Assembly (NCBI RefSeq): GCF_000297395.2
Contig: NZ_HF570108.1
Location: 1,823,323 to 1,887,322 of the forward strand
Direction of reading: 5' to 3'
Length of the DNA stretch: 64,000 nt
Origin: Micromonospora lupini str. Lupac 08
GTDB taxonomy: Bacteria > Actinomycetota > Actinomycetes > Mycobacteriales > Micromonosporaceae
Positions 16,536-30,014 of this stretch are shown in pieces. Each line of letters starts with the position of its first letter. Positions within the stretch are counted from its first letter, which is position 1. Below the pieces are notes generated by a model. The model saw only the letters and a list, made by a program, of their open reading frames with translations, did no database searches and was not told the DNA's origin. A program made the position numbers and the translations under genes.

Positions 16536-18101
16536 TCAGGTGGCGGGGTAGCTGGTGTAGTCGGGGAAGTTGCCGTAGAGCCGGCCGTCGCCGCCCACCG
16601 TGACCGCCTGCACCAGCAGGTCGCCGCCGACGAACGCGCCCTTCCAGGACGCGCCCCGGCCCCCGAACGGCTCGTCCCGGTCGCCGCGCGAGCGCGGCTT
16701 GTTGATGCCCACCTTGAACGCCTGGAGGTCCACCGCGAGCTTGCCGGCCTCGTCGGTGTCGTCGCAGGCCAGCGATGCGACGAGCGCGCCGTTGGAGGCG
16801 TTCATCGCGGCCAGCAGCTCGTCGGTGGTGTCCACCACGACGATCGTGTCGACCGGGCCGAACGGCTCGGCGTGCATCAGCCGGGACCGGCCGGGCGGGG
16901 CGAGCAGCACCGACGGCGCCGCGTACGCCGAGGTGTCCTGCCCGGGCAGGAACGGCGCTCCGGTCAGCTTGCCCCGGTGCAGCGGCACCGCGCCGCCGCG
17001 TACCGCCTCGTCGACCTTCCGGCGCAGCTCGTCGGCCTTGGCGGCGCTGATCAGCGGCCCGAAGTCCAGCTCGGGCAGCGGGTCACCGGCCGTCCAGTCG
17101 TCCCCGACCGCGAGGGGGTGACCGAACCGGACCGAGCGCACGACCGGCAGGTACATGTCGAGGAACTCGTCGACCAGGTCGCGCTGCACCACGAACCGGG
17201 GGTACGCGGTGCAGCGCTGCTTGCCGTACTCGAAGCCCTTCTTCAGGTGCGCGGCGAGCAGGTCCCACTGGGAGAAGTTCCAGATGCCCCAGGCGTTGAG
17301 GCCCTCCTGCTCGATGAAGTGCCGCTTGTCGCTGTCGAGCAGCGCGGCGGCCACCTTGCCGCCGTTCGAACGGCCGCCGACGAACGCCACCGCCCCGATC
17401 TCGGGTGCCCGGACGAGCACCTCGGACAGCTCCTCGCCGCCGCCGGACACGAGGGTGGCGGGCAGGCCGGCGCGGCGCAGCAACGCGTGCGCGACGGTCA
17501 GGCAGACGGCGCCGCCCTGGGACGGGGTCTTGGCGATGACCGCGTTGCCGGCCAGCAGTTGGACCAGTTCGGCGTGCACGAGGACGCTCATCGGGTAGTT
17601 CCACGAAGCGATGTTGCTGACCGGACCGGCCAGGGGCTCGCGGCCGTCGGCGAGCATCCGGTCGATCTCGCCCGCGTACCAGCGGACGCCGTCGAGGGCC
17701 CGGTCCACGTCGGCGCAGGCCAGCCGCCACGGCTTGCCGATCTCCCAGACGAGCAGCAGCGCGAGCAGGTCACGGTGGGCCGTGAGGGCGTCCAGGGCGT
17801 CGGAGACCCGGGCCTTGCGGTCGGCCAGCGGAGTACGCGCCCAGGCCCGGTGCGCGGCGGCGGCGTGCGCGACCGCGGCGCGGGCGGTGTCGGCGTCCAG
17901 CCTCGACAGGTTGATGACGACGCTGTTGTCGACGGGAGTGCGGCCCGGCGCCGGGTGGCCGACGGCTCTCCACTCACCCTCGACGAGGTTGTGCAGCGTG
18001 ACGACGCCGTCCACCTCGGCGCCGAACGCCTCGGGTGTGGCGGCGACCGCCCGGGCGAGGACGTCGGACCAGGCGGTGCCGTCGGCGAGTCGTAGTGCCA
18101 T
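16536..18101 (-). CDS. Aldehyde dehydrogenase family protein
   Basis: 521 residues of the NAD(P)-dependent aldehyde dehydrogenase superfamily. The catalytic cysteine is C297 in GKQRCTAYPRF, N168 lies in IASWNYP, and the general-base region reads FIEQEGLN (E264/E266) where classical members have LELGGK. The C-terminus contains EPFGPVDTIVVV and PFGGRGASWKG. It would oxidise an aldehyde in the cytoplasm; the substrate cannot be told from sequence. The ATG at 18101 follows a GAGGAGAACG ribosome site. It is monocistronic. Confidence 0.9.
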   Translation of the reverse strand: MALRLADGTAWSDVLARAVAATPEAFGAEVDGVVTLHNLVEGEWRAVGHPAPGRTPVDNSVVINLSRLDADTARAAVAHAAAAHRAWARTPLADRKARVSDALDALTAHRDLLALLLVWEIGKPWRLACADVDRALDGVRWYAGEIDRMLADGREPLAGPVSNIASWNYPMSVLVHAELVQLLAGNAVIAKTPSQGGAVCLTVAHALLRRAGLPATLVSGGGEELSEVLVRAPEIGAVAFVGGRSNGGKVAAALLDSDKRHFIEQEGLNAWGIWNFSQWDLLAAHLKKGFEYGKQRCTAYPRFVVQRDLVDEFLDMYLPVVRSVRFGHPLAVGDDWTAGDPLPELDFGPLISAAKADELRRKVDEAVRGGAVPLHRGKLTGAPFLPGQDTSAYAAPSVLLAPPGRSRLMHAEPFGPVDTIVVVDTTDELLAAMNASNGALVASLACDDTDEAGKLAVDLQAFKVGINKPRSRGDRDEPFGGRGASWKGAFVGGDLLVQAVTVGGDGRLYGNFPDYTSYPAT

Positions 18102-18432
18102 CGCGTTCTCCTCAGGGTTGACCGGGGAGCGGCGGCGTCGACGGCACCGCTGATGAGCCGTACTGTCTCGCGCTCGGTAGTCGGTCAGCAACCGTACGTC
18201 TGTCTGGCTGGACGTCGGCCGCCCGAAGCCGCTCGATGGCCGACTCGGAGAGAGGGGCCGCGACCAGCCAGGATGGCAATCGACTCATTGACGTGTGTAA
18301 ATGATGTGAGGTTGTTGGCTGGGTTACCCGTGAGTACGAAAGTCGGGCGGGGCGTCCGGTGTGGAGGCAGGCGAAACGCCCACGACCGGTCCTCGGGGCG
18401 ATGTCCGGGGGCCGGTCGTGGGCGTTCGTCGA
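18102..18432. other. Intergenic region between LPxTG-protein and aldehyde dehydrogenase genes
   Basis: 331 nt without a convincing gene. The left part should hold the minus-strand promoter of the aldehyde dehydrogenase. The right part holds the terminator hairpin of the LPxTG gene (18375-18426). The mid part (18270-18345) is noticeably less GC-rich than its surroundings. Confidence 0.5.
18375..18426 (-). terminator. Hairpin terminator of the LPxTG-protein gene
   Basis: A perfect 15-bp inverted repeat (AACGCCCACGACCGG at 18375-18389 and its complement at 18412-18426) begins 6 nt past the stop codon of the minus-strand surface-protein gene. Confidence 0.75.
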
Positions 18433-19230
18433 TCAGCTGGTGAAGGTGATCCGGTCGCGACGGCGACGCATCATCAGCAGGGCGCCGCCGGCGATCAGGG
18501 CGACACCGCCGAGTGCGAAGCTGGTGACGGCCACGCCGGTGAGCGGGAGGCTGCCACCGTTGTCGCCGCCGCCCGCCCCTCCCGGGGTCGAGGTCGATCC
18601 GCCGGGCGCGGTGGACTCCGACGGCGGGACCGACTCCGACGGCGGGACCGAGCCCGACGGCGTCGACGTGGCCGGGGTGGTAGGCGTCGGCGAGCCCGTG
18701 GTCGGCGTCGGCGTCGGGGACTCCGTGCTCGGCGTGGTCGGCGTCGGGGTCGGCGACGCCGTGGTGCCGGTGCCGGCGCACGTGTGGCTGAGGTTGAACT
18801 TGTCGCCCTCGCCGCTGACCAGGGCGCTGCCGCCGGTAAGCGTCCACCCCGACGGGGTGAAGAGATAGGCGTGCTTCACCTGCTTGTCGCCGCCGCCGTT
18901 GGCGGACAGGAAGTCGGTGTACGCGTCCGCGGGGTTCGGCACGGTCACCGTCACGGAGACGCTTGCGGTGTCCTTGAAGGTCAGGGTCAGGCTCTGGAAG
19001 TCGCCGGCCTGCTTGGTGGGCAGCACGAAGTGCCAGCCGTCCTGGTTGGTGGGTCGCGTACCGAACCTGGGGTCCCGACACTCCTGCTGGAACGTCCCGG
19101 CCGTCGCGCCGGCGTGAGCGGGGTTGAGGGGAACGACGCTCGATGCCCACGCCGGGGAGGCGATGGCGAGAACGGCCGTGGCGGCGGCGGTGGAGACTGC
19201 CGTGCGCGTCAGGCGCCGACGCAGTGGCAT
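18433..19230 (-). CDS. LPxTG-anchored surface protein with Thr/Pro/Ser-rich stalk
   Basis: 265 residues: signal peptide (RRRLTR then TAVSTAAATAVLAIAS, cleavage near PAWAS), a globular domain of about 120 residues, a TPTPTT/PPSES low-complexity stalk of about 65 residues, then LPLTG at 228-232, a hydrophobic helix and the basic tail MRRRRDR. This is a sortase substrate joined to peptidoglycan, with the stalk holding the N-terminal domain outward. The globular domain (two cysteines, GWHFVLP and HAYLFTPSGW) is not one I can name. No sortase gene is in the window, so a housekeeping enzyme must act on it. Confidence 0.85.
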   Translation of the reverse strand: MPLRRRLTRTAVSTAAATAVLAIASPAWASSVVPLNPAHAGATAGTFQQECRDPRFGTRPTNQDGWHFVLPTKQAGDFQSLTLTFKDTASVSVTVTVPNPADAYTDFLSANGGGDKQVKHAYLFTPSGWTLTGGSALVSGEGDKFNLSHTCAGTGTTASPTPTPTTPSTESPTPTPTTGSPTPTTPATSTPSGSVPPSESVPPSESTAPGGSTSTPGGAGGGDNGGSLPLTGVAVTSFALGGVALIAGGALLMMRRRRDRITFTS

Positions 19231-22482
<3,252 letters not shown>

Positions 22483-22496
22483 CCCGAGCCACGACC

Positions 22497-22545
22497 AGAT
22501 CGTGGACAGTTTCCGTCGAGCGTCGACGGAAACTGTCCACGATCT
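22497..22545. repeat. 23-bp perfect palindrome (terminator or dispersed intergenic repeat)
   Basis: Two perfect 23-bp arms (22497-22519 and 22523-22545, starting AGATCGTGGACAGTTTCC) with a 3-nt loop, 15 nt after the cellulase stop. A shorter related half (ATCGTGGACGGTTGCCGT) appears at 22670-22687. It can terminate transcription, but the perfect length and extra half-copy also fit a palindromic repeat family. Confidence 0.75.
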
Positions 22546-22740
22546 GCGCCCGCGTACGCGCACCGTCGTACCCGGGATGACGTCGCCGGGCGCCGGGGTG
22601 TTCGCCACCAACGCCGCCCGGCGGGTGCCGCAGCGGTCGGAACCCACCGCACCGCTCGCCTGACCCCGGATCGTGGACGGTTGCCGTGCTCTCGCCGCGG
22701 ACCGGGGATAAGCCGGCGGGATTCTGGGCATGCCAGCGTC

Positions 22741-23268
22741 GTGGGAGGGTTGCTGACTGTCGGGCACGGCACCGCCGACCGGGTGCGGCTGGGCGACCTG
22801 CTGGCCGAGGCCGGGGTGGACCTGGTGGTGGACGTGCGGCGGTACCCGGCCAGCCGCACCACCCAGGACGTCCGGCGGGAGGAGCTTGAGCGGTGGTTGC
22901 CCGAGCGGGGCATCGACTACCGCTGGGAGCCGCGCCTCGGCGGACGCCGGCACACCCCCGCCGGAGAGCCGGAGCCGGACACCTGGTGGACGGTCGCGGC
23001 CTTCCGGGCGTACGCCAGGTACACCCGCACACCGGAGTTCGAGGCGGCGCTGGCCCAGGTGCTGGCGGACGCGGGCCGGCGGAGCACCGCGGTGATGTGC
23101 AGCGAGAGCCTCTGGTGGCGCTGCCACCGTCGGCTGATCGCCGACGTCGCGGTGCTCGGCCACGAGACGCCGGTGACGCACCTCCTGCCGGGCGGACGAC
23201 TCAGCCCACACCAGCCCGCCGAGGGCGCACGCCGGCGGCCGGACGGGCACGTGTACTGGGTTGGTTGA
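22741..23268 (+). CDS. DUF488 family protein
   Basis: About 175 residues. It has the DUF488 signatures LLTVGHGTAD at the N-terminus, VVDVRRYPASR, RWEPRLGGRRH and CSESLWWRCHRRLIAD near the C-terminus. The family is uncharacterised, small and soluble, with conserved Cys, Trp and His suggesting an enzyme. The start is uncertain: GTG at 22741 fits the family N-terminus, but no good ribosome site is visible. It stands between the cellulase and xylanase genes. Confidence 0.8.
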   Translation: MGGLLTVGHGTADRVRLGDLLAEAGVDLVVDVRRYPASRTTQDVRREELERWLPERGIDYRWEPRLGGRRHTPAGEPEPDTWWTVAAFRAYARYTRTPEFEAALAQVLADAGRRSTAVMCSESLWWRCHRRLIADVAVLGHETPVTHLLPGGRLSPHQPAEGARRRPDGHVYWVG

Positions 23269-23274
23269 GCCCTG

Positions 23275-23400
23275 TCACTCCGTGAGGTCGTCGGCGAGCA
23301 GGTCAATGAGCAGGGCGTCGTGCCAGCGGCCGTCCTCGCCCCGCTGGTAGCGGCGCATGATGCCCACGGGACGGAAGCGCGGCTCCAGCGTCCCGGCCGC
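23275..23400 (-). pseudogene. C-terminal fragment of a GNAT acetyltransferase (partial copy of the gene at 26114)
   Basis: The last 30 or so codons (FRPVGIMRRYQRGEDGRW and onward to DDLTE) repeat the C-terminus of the intact acetyltransferase 2.8 kb away. DNA at 23285-23378 and 26124-26217 matches over 94 nt with about 7 differences, on the same strand. Beyond the FRPVG motif the homology stops, so no full gene exists here. It is a decayed duplicate or insertion scar flanking the xylanase. Confidence 0.8.
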
Positions 23401-23410
23401 CGCAGCGTAG

Positions 23411-23430
23411 TTCCGAAACTTTTCCGAAAC
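23411..23430. promoter_or_regulatory. Tandem TTCCGAAAC repeats before the xylanase gene
   Basis: TTCCGAAAC occurs at 23411-23419 and 23422-23430, 11 bp (one helical turn) apart. GAAACTTTTC between them is a small palindrome. This resembles the CGAAA-N-TTTCG type operators of LacI-family xylan regulators in streptomycetes. It lies about 115 bp before the xylanase ATG. Confidence 0.5.
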
Positions 23431-23474
23431 ATCTTTGCCGGGTCGGCATGTGGTGAAAGCATCGACTGAGTTAG

Positions 23475-26045
<2,571 letters not shown>

Positions 26046-26070
26046 GCGTCACTCCGTTCGCGGAGAACCG

Positions 26071-26106
26071 GGGCGTGTCCGGCACCGTGCGGTGCCGGGC
26101 ACGCCC
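26071..26106. terminator. Bidirectional hairpin terminator after the xylanase
   Basis: A 16-bp stem with one G-T pair and a 4-nt loop (arms 26071-26086 and 26091-26106) lies between the convergent xylanase and acetyltransferase genes. Confidence 0.75.
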
Positions 26107-26113
26107 GTCCCAT

Positions 26114-26620
26114 TCAGCCGGCCAGGTCCTCGGCGAGCAGGTCCATCAGCAGGGCGTCGTGCCAGCGGCCGTCCTCGCCCCGCTCGTAGCGGCGCATGAT
26201 GCCGACCGGGCGGAAGCCCACCTTGGCGTACGCCCGGATGGCCGCGCTGTTGGCGGCGGCCGGGTCGATGGTGAACCGGTGGTGGCCGTACTCGTCGATC
26301 AGGTGCCGGGCCAGGGTGCGGATGGCGTCCCCGCCCAGACCCGCGCCGCGCGCCGCCGGGTCGAGGAAGATGTCCAGGCTGGCGTGCCGGTAGTCCGGGT
26401 CCGGTTCGGCGTACCACTGGATCGCGCCGATCAGCCGGCCGTCGTGCTCGATGGCGTACAGGGCGAGGTCGTCGTCGTTGAGGTCGGCCTGGACGGCGGC
26501 GGCCAGGTCGTCGCCGCCGCGCCACCACCGGCGTACCTCCGGGTCGGCCCGGATCGACGCGAGGGCCGGCACGTCAGCGACCGTCGCCGGTCGGAGGGTC
26601 ACCGCACGCCCACGCAGCAT
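26114..26620 (-). CDS. GNAT family N-acetyltransferase (AAC(6')-like)
   Basis: 168 residues with the GNAT fold: VTLRPATVADVPALASI at the start, an acetyl-CoA loop around RGAGLGGDAIRTL, and a C-terminal FRPVGIMRRYERGEDGRW typical of aminoglycoside 6'-N-acetyltransferase-like proteins. Resistance activity cannot be assumed, since many of these act on other amines. The start at 26620 is 5 nt after the stop of bsaP, so it is probably the last gene of a bioB-bsaP unit. Its C-terminus is duplicated at 23275. Confidence 0.85.
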   Translation of the reverse strand: MLRGRAVTLRPATVADVPALASIRADPEVRRWWRGGDDLAAAVQADLNDDDLALYAIEHDGRLIGAIQWYAEPDPDYRHASLDIFLDPAARGAGLGGDAIRTLARHLIDEYGHHRFTIDPAAANSAAIRAYAKVGFRPVGIMRRYERGEDGRWHDALLMDLLAEDLAG

Positions 26621-26625
26621 CGGGC

Positions 26626-26826
26626 TCAGCCTCGACTCTCGCCGTGCTCGACGCACACCGCCGACCAGCCGACCGGCAGCACCTGCACCTTCATCCGGCG
26701 TCGGCAGCGCGGGCAGTAGCGCGGCGGCTCCAGCGTCCGGGCCACCGCGCACGACTCGTGCCCGGTGGCCGACGCGTCCTCGCCGCAGCGGTCACACCAG
26801 CGCTGCGCTGCCACAACCTCGGTCAC
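26626..26826 (-). CDS. bsaP: Biotin synthase auxiliary protein BsaP
   Basis: 66 residues with CDRC at 11-14, H23, C26, CPRC at 38-41, C58 and H61, enough to hold a metal or iron-sulfur cluster. It begins with GTG at 26826, 19 nt after the bioB stop. Small Cys-rich proteins encoded directly after bioB in actinobacteria are known as BsaP and are needed for biotin synthase activity there, reportedly with BioB's iron-sulfur chemistry. Assignment rests on size, Cys pattern and position. Confidence 0.85.
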   Translation of the reverse strand: MTEVVAAQRWCDRCGEDASATGHESCAVARTLEPPRYCPRCRRRMKVQVLPVGWSAVCVEHGESRG

Positions 26827-26845
26827 GTCGTCCTCACCGGTCAGC

Positions 26846-27841
26846 TCAGAGGGTCGCGGACAGGGCCTTGACCGGCATCTTCAGCTCGTCGAGCAGGTCG
26901 AGGTCGGCGGTCGCCGGCCGGCCCAGGGTGGTCAGGTAGTTGCCGACGATCACCGCGTTGATGCCGCCGAGCAGACCGTCGCGGGTGCCCAGGTCACCGA
27001 GGGTGATCTCCCGGCCTCCCGCGTACCGGAGGATGGTGCGCGGCATGGCCAGCCGGAACGCGGCGATGGCCCGCAGCGCGTCCTTGCCCTCCACCACCGG
27101 TCGGTCGCCGAGCGGGGTGCCGGGGCGCGGGTTGAGGAAGTTGAGCGGCACCTCGTGCGGGGCCAGCTCGGCGAGTTGCGCGGCGAACTCGGCCCGCTGC
27201 TCGACGGTCTCGCCGAGGCCGAGGATGCCGCCGCAGCACACCTCCATGCCGGAGTCGCGGACCATGCGCAGCGTCTCCCACCGCTCCTCCCAGGAGTGGG
27301 TGGTGACCACGTTCGGGAAGTACGACTTGCAGGTCTCCAGGTTGTGGTTGTAGCGGTGCACGCCCATGTCGACCAGGTCGTCGACCTGCTCCTGGGACAG
27401 CATCCCCAGCGACGCGGCGACCTGGATGTCGACCTCTGCCTTGATGGCGGCGACGCCCTCGCGCATCTGCTTCATCAGCCGGTCGTCCGGGCCACGCACC
27501 GCCGCGACGATGCAGAACTCGGTCGCCCCGGTCTTCGCCGTCTGCTTCGCGGCCTCGACAAGCGACGGGATGTCCAGCCAGACCGAGCGCACCGGAGAGG
27601 TGAACAGGCCCGACTGCGAGCAGAAGTGGCAGTCCTCCGGGCAGCCGCCGGTCTTGAGCGAGACGATGCCCTCGACCTCGACCTCCGGGCCGCACCACCG
27701 CATCCGCACGTCGTGGGCGAGCTGGAGGGCGGCGGGCAGGTGCTCGTCGGGCAGGTTCAGCACGGCGAGGACGCCGGCCTGGTCGAGGCCGACGCCGTCA
27801 CCCAGGACCTGGGTGCGGGCCTGGTCGAGGATCTCTGGCAT
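26846..27841 (-). CDS. bioB: Biotin synthase BioB
   Basis: 331 residues. The radical-SAM cluster motif is CPEDCHFC at residues 67-74. Further BioB hallmarks are YNHNLET and [13 protein letters not shown]. It inserts sulfur into dethiobiotin in the last step of biotin synthesis, using SAM and two iron-sulfur clusters. The gene is divergent from bioF-bioD with about 250 nt between, and bsaP follows at once, so the whole biotin ring-assembly set except bioA lies here. Confidence 0.96.
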   Translation of the reverse strand: MPEILDQARTQVLGDGVGLDQAGVLAVLNLPDEHLPAALQLAHDVRMRWCGPEVEVEGIVSLKTGGCPEDCHFCSQSGLFTSPVRSVWLDIPSLVEAAKQTAKTGATEFCIVAAVRGPDDRLMKQMREGVAAIKAEVDIQVAASLGMLSQEQVDDLVDMGVHRYNHNLETCKSYFPNVVTTHSWEERWETLRMVRDSGMEVCCGGILGLGETVEQRAEFAAQLAELAPHEVPLNFLNPRPGTPLGDRPVVEGKDALRAIAAFRLAMPRTILRYAGGREITLGDLGTRDGLLGGINAVIVGNYLTTLGRPATADLDLLDELKMPVKALSATL

Positions 27842-28092
27842 GGCTCGTACCCTACAAGGCCCCCGGTCAGGCGGGTACGACCTGCCGTCCGGTCGATCTC
27901 CACCAGCGACGCCGGGTCAACGGCGCAGTGGCAGCGTGTCACCGGCTGTTGACGTTACGTGGTCGCACACTTCTCGGCTTCGTCCCTGGGTGGCCCCGGG
28001 TGCCGTGGATTCGCCGGGTCGGTGGCGGCGGGTGGTAATTTCGCCCGGCGGGTGTCGGCGTGACCGGCGCGGACGGCGGTGAAGGGGTGACG
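27842..28092. promoter_or_regulatory. Divergent promoter region bioB / bioF
   Basis: About 250 nt between the divergent bioB and bioF starts. A TTGACG hexamer lies at 27949-27954 facing bioF, but no good -10 follows at the right spacing, and I see no recognisable BioQ- or BirA-type operator. Confidence 0.35.
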
Positions 28093-29229
28093 GTGGCGGA
28101 CTGGCTGGCGGCGCTCGATCGTCGCGCGCAGTTGCGGGCGAAGGCCGGCCTGACCCGTCGGCTGCACCCGCGTCCCGCCGACGACCGGATGACCGACCTC
28201 GCCGGCAACGACTACCTCGGCCTGGCCACCCACCCGGAGGTCACGGCCGCGGCCACGGCGGCGCTGTCGGCGTACGGGCTGGGGGCGACCGGGTCGCGGC
28301 TGGTGCGCGGCTCGACCGACGCGCACGAGGCCCTGGAGGACGAGCTGGCGCAGTGGCTGGGCACCGACCGGGCACTCGTCTTCTCCTCCGGATACCTGGC
28401 CAACCTCGGCGCGCTGCGGGCCCTCGTCCAGCCCCGGACCCTGCTCGTCTCGGACGCCCACAACCACGCGTCGCTCATCGACGGCTGCCGGATCTCCGGC
28501 GCGGAGACGGTGGTCAGCGCGCACGCCGACGTGACGGCGGTGGCCGCCGCGCTGGCCGTGGCGCCGGGACGTCCGGCGGTGGTGGTCACCGAGTCGGTCT
28601 TCTCGGTCGACGGCGACCTCGCGCCGCTGGCCGAATTGCACGCGGTGGCCCGTCGCTACGGCGCGCTGCTGCTTGTCGACGACGCGCACGCGCTCGGCGT
28701 GACCGGTCCGTCCGGGGCCGGCGCGGTCGCGGCCGCCGGGCTGGCCGGCGAGCCGGACGTCGTGGTCACCGCCACCCTCTCCAAGGCGCTCGGCGGTGCG
28801 GGTGGGGTGGTCGCCGGCCCGGCGGAGTTCGTCCGACACCTGGTCGAGACCGGCCGTACGTTCATCTTCGACACCGCCCTGCCGCCGGCCGTCGCGGCCG
28901 GTGTGCACGCCGCGCTGCGGCTGGCCCGGGCCGGCGACGACATGCGTGCCGAGCTGGCCGACCGGGTGGCGTTGGCGGTCGGTCGACTGGGCGCGGCCGG
29001 CCTGGCCGTCTCCGCGCCGGACGCGGCGGTGATCTCGGTGGCGGCGCCCGGCCCGGAGGCGGCGACCGCCTGGGCGGCCGACTGCCGGGACCGGGGAGTC
29101 GCGGTGGGCTGTTTCCGGCCGCCCTCCACCCCGGACAGCCGCTCCCGGCTGCGCCTCACCGTCAGCGCCGGGGTGCCCCGGGTGGATTTCGAGCGGGCGT
29201 TGGACGTCATCGTGGAGTGTGCGCCGTGA
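28093..29229 (+). CDS. bioF: 8-amino-7-oxononanoate synthase BioF
   Basis: 378 residues from the GTG at 28093, placed 5 nt after GAAGGGG; in-frame GTGs at 28060 and 28087 are alternatives. It is a PLP enzyme of the alpha-oxoamine synthase family with the Schiff-base lysine K231 in TLSKALGG, LAGNDYLGLA near the start, DAHNHASLIDG and VDDAHALGVTG. It condenses pimeloyl thioester with alanine, the first ring-forming step of biotin synthesis. Its stop overlaps the GTG of bioD. Confidence 0.93.
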   Translation: MADWLAALDRRAQLRAKAGLTRRLHPRPADDRMTDLAGNDYLGLATHPEVTAAATAALSAYGLGATGSRLVRGSTDAHEALEDELAQWLGTDRALVFSSGYLANLGALRALVQPRTLLVSDAHNHASLIDGCRISGAETVVSAHADVTAVAAALAVAPGRPAVVVTESVFSVDGDLAPLAELHAVARRYGALLLVDDAHALGVTGPSGAGAVAAAGLAGEPDVVVTATLSKALGGAGGVVAGPAEFVRHLVETGRTFIFDTALPPAVAAGVHAALRLARAGDDMRAELADRVALAVGRLGAAGLAVSAPDAAVISVAAPGPEAATAWAADCRDRGVAVGCFRPPSTPDSRSRLRLTVSAGVPRVDFERALDVIVECAP

Positions 29230-29960
29230 GCGCCGTGAGCGCGTGGGAGGGGCCGGTGCTGGTCACCGGCACCGACACCGAGGTGGGCAAGACGGTGGTC
29301 ACGGCGGCGATCGCGGCGGCCGCGCAGGCCGCCGGCCTGCGGGTGGCGGTCGTCAAGCCGGGTCAGACCGGCACGGCCGGTGGGGAGCCGGGCGACGTGG
29401 ACGCGGTCAATCGGCTGGCGGCTCCGCTGACGGGTCGTACGCTTGCCAGTTTTCCGGATCCGCTCGCCCCGCTGGCCGCCGCGCGGGTCGCGGACCTGCC
29501 GCCGCTTGAGTTGTACGCGGCGGTGGATGCCGTCCGGGAGGAGGCGGACAAGCACGACCTGGTCCTGGTCGAGGGGGCCGGTGGCCTGCTGGTGCCGATG
29601 GGGCTGCGTCCGTCCGGCGAGCCGTGGACGATGGCCGACCTGGCGGTGTCGCTCGGCGCGCCGGCGGTGGTGGTCACCCGCGCCGGGTTGGGCACGCTCA
29701 ACCACACCGCGCTGACCCTGGAGGCGCTGGACCGTCGGGCGGTGCCGGCCGGCGTGGTGATCGGCGCCTGGCCGGCGTCGCCGGAGCTGGTGCACTGGAC
29801 GAACCTGACCGACCTGGTGCCGAACCTGCTGGGCGCGGTGCCGGCCGGCGCGGGCGCGATCGATCCGGGGGTGTTCCGGCGGTCGGCGCCGGGCTGGCTC
29901 ACTCCGGCGCTGCACGGGGTGCTCGACGACTGGCGCGTCTGGGCCGAGGAGAGCAGCTGA
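29226..29960 (+). CDS. bioD: Dethiobiotin synthetase BioD
   Basis: 244 residues. The P-loop GTDTEVGKT is at residues 15-23, and VEGAGGLLVPMG is the second nucleotide/Mg motif. It closes the ureido ring of dethiobiotin using CO2 and ATP. The GTG at 29226 overlaps the bioF stop by GTGA; a second GTG three codons on is also possible. It makes a two-gene unit with bioF. Confidence 0.94.
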   Translation: MSAVSAWEGPVLVTGTDTEVGKTVVTAAIAAAAQAAGLRVAVVKPGQTGTAGGEPGDVDAVNRLAAPLTGRTLASFPDPLAPLAAARVADLPPLELYAAVDAVREEADKHDLVLVEGAGGLLVPMGLRPSGEPWTMADLAVSLGAPAVVVTRAGLGTLNHTALTLEALDRRAVPAGVVIGAWPASPELVHWTNLTDLVPNLLGAVPAGAGAIDPGVFRRSAPGWLTPALHGVLDDWRVWAEESS

Positions 29961-29963
29961 ACA

Positions 29964-29976
29964 CCTGACTTTCGTC
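29964..29976. promoter_or_regulatory. CCTGACTTTCGTC motif before the two-component genes
   Basis: The 13-mer CCTGACTTTCGTC recurs exactly at 34116-34128 in front of the nearby ABC exporter. Here it lies 25 bp upstream of a -10-like TAGCCT (30002-30007), which itself is 7 nt before the kinase GTG. It is a candidate binding site of the neighbouring response regulator. Confidence 0.55.
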
Positions 29977-30014
29977 GGTGTCCGCGCAGGTCGGGCGTGG
30001 GTAGCCTGGCCGCC

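Noticed and set aside
22577-22663. 28-codon frame (starting MTSPGAGVFATNAARR) after the cellulase
   Set aside because: No ribosome site, domain or coupling to a neighbour; it could be chance in GC-rich intergenic DNA.
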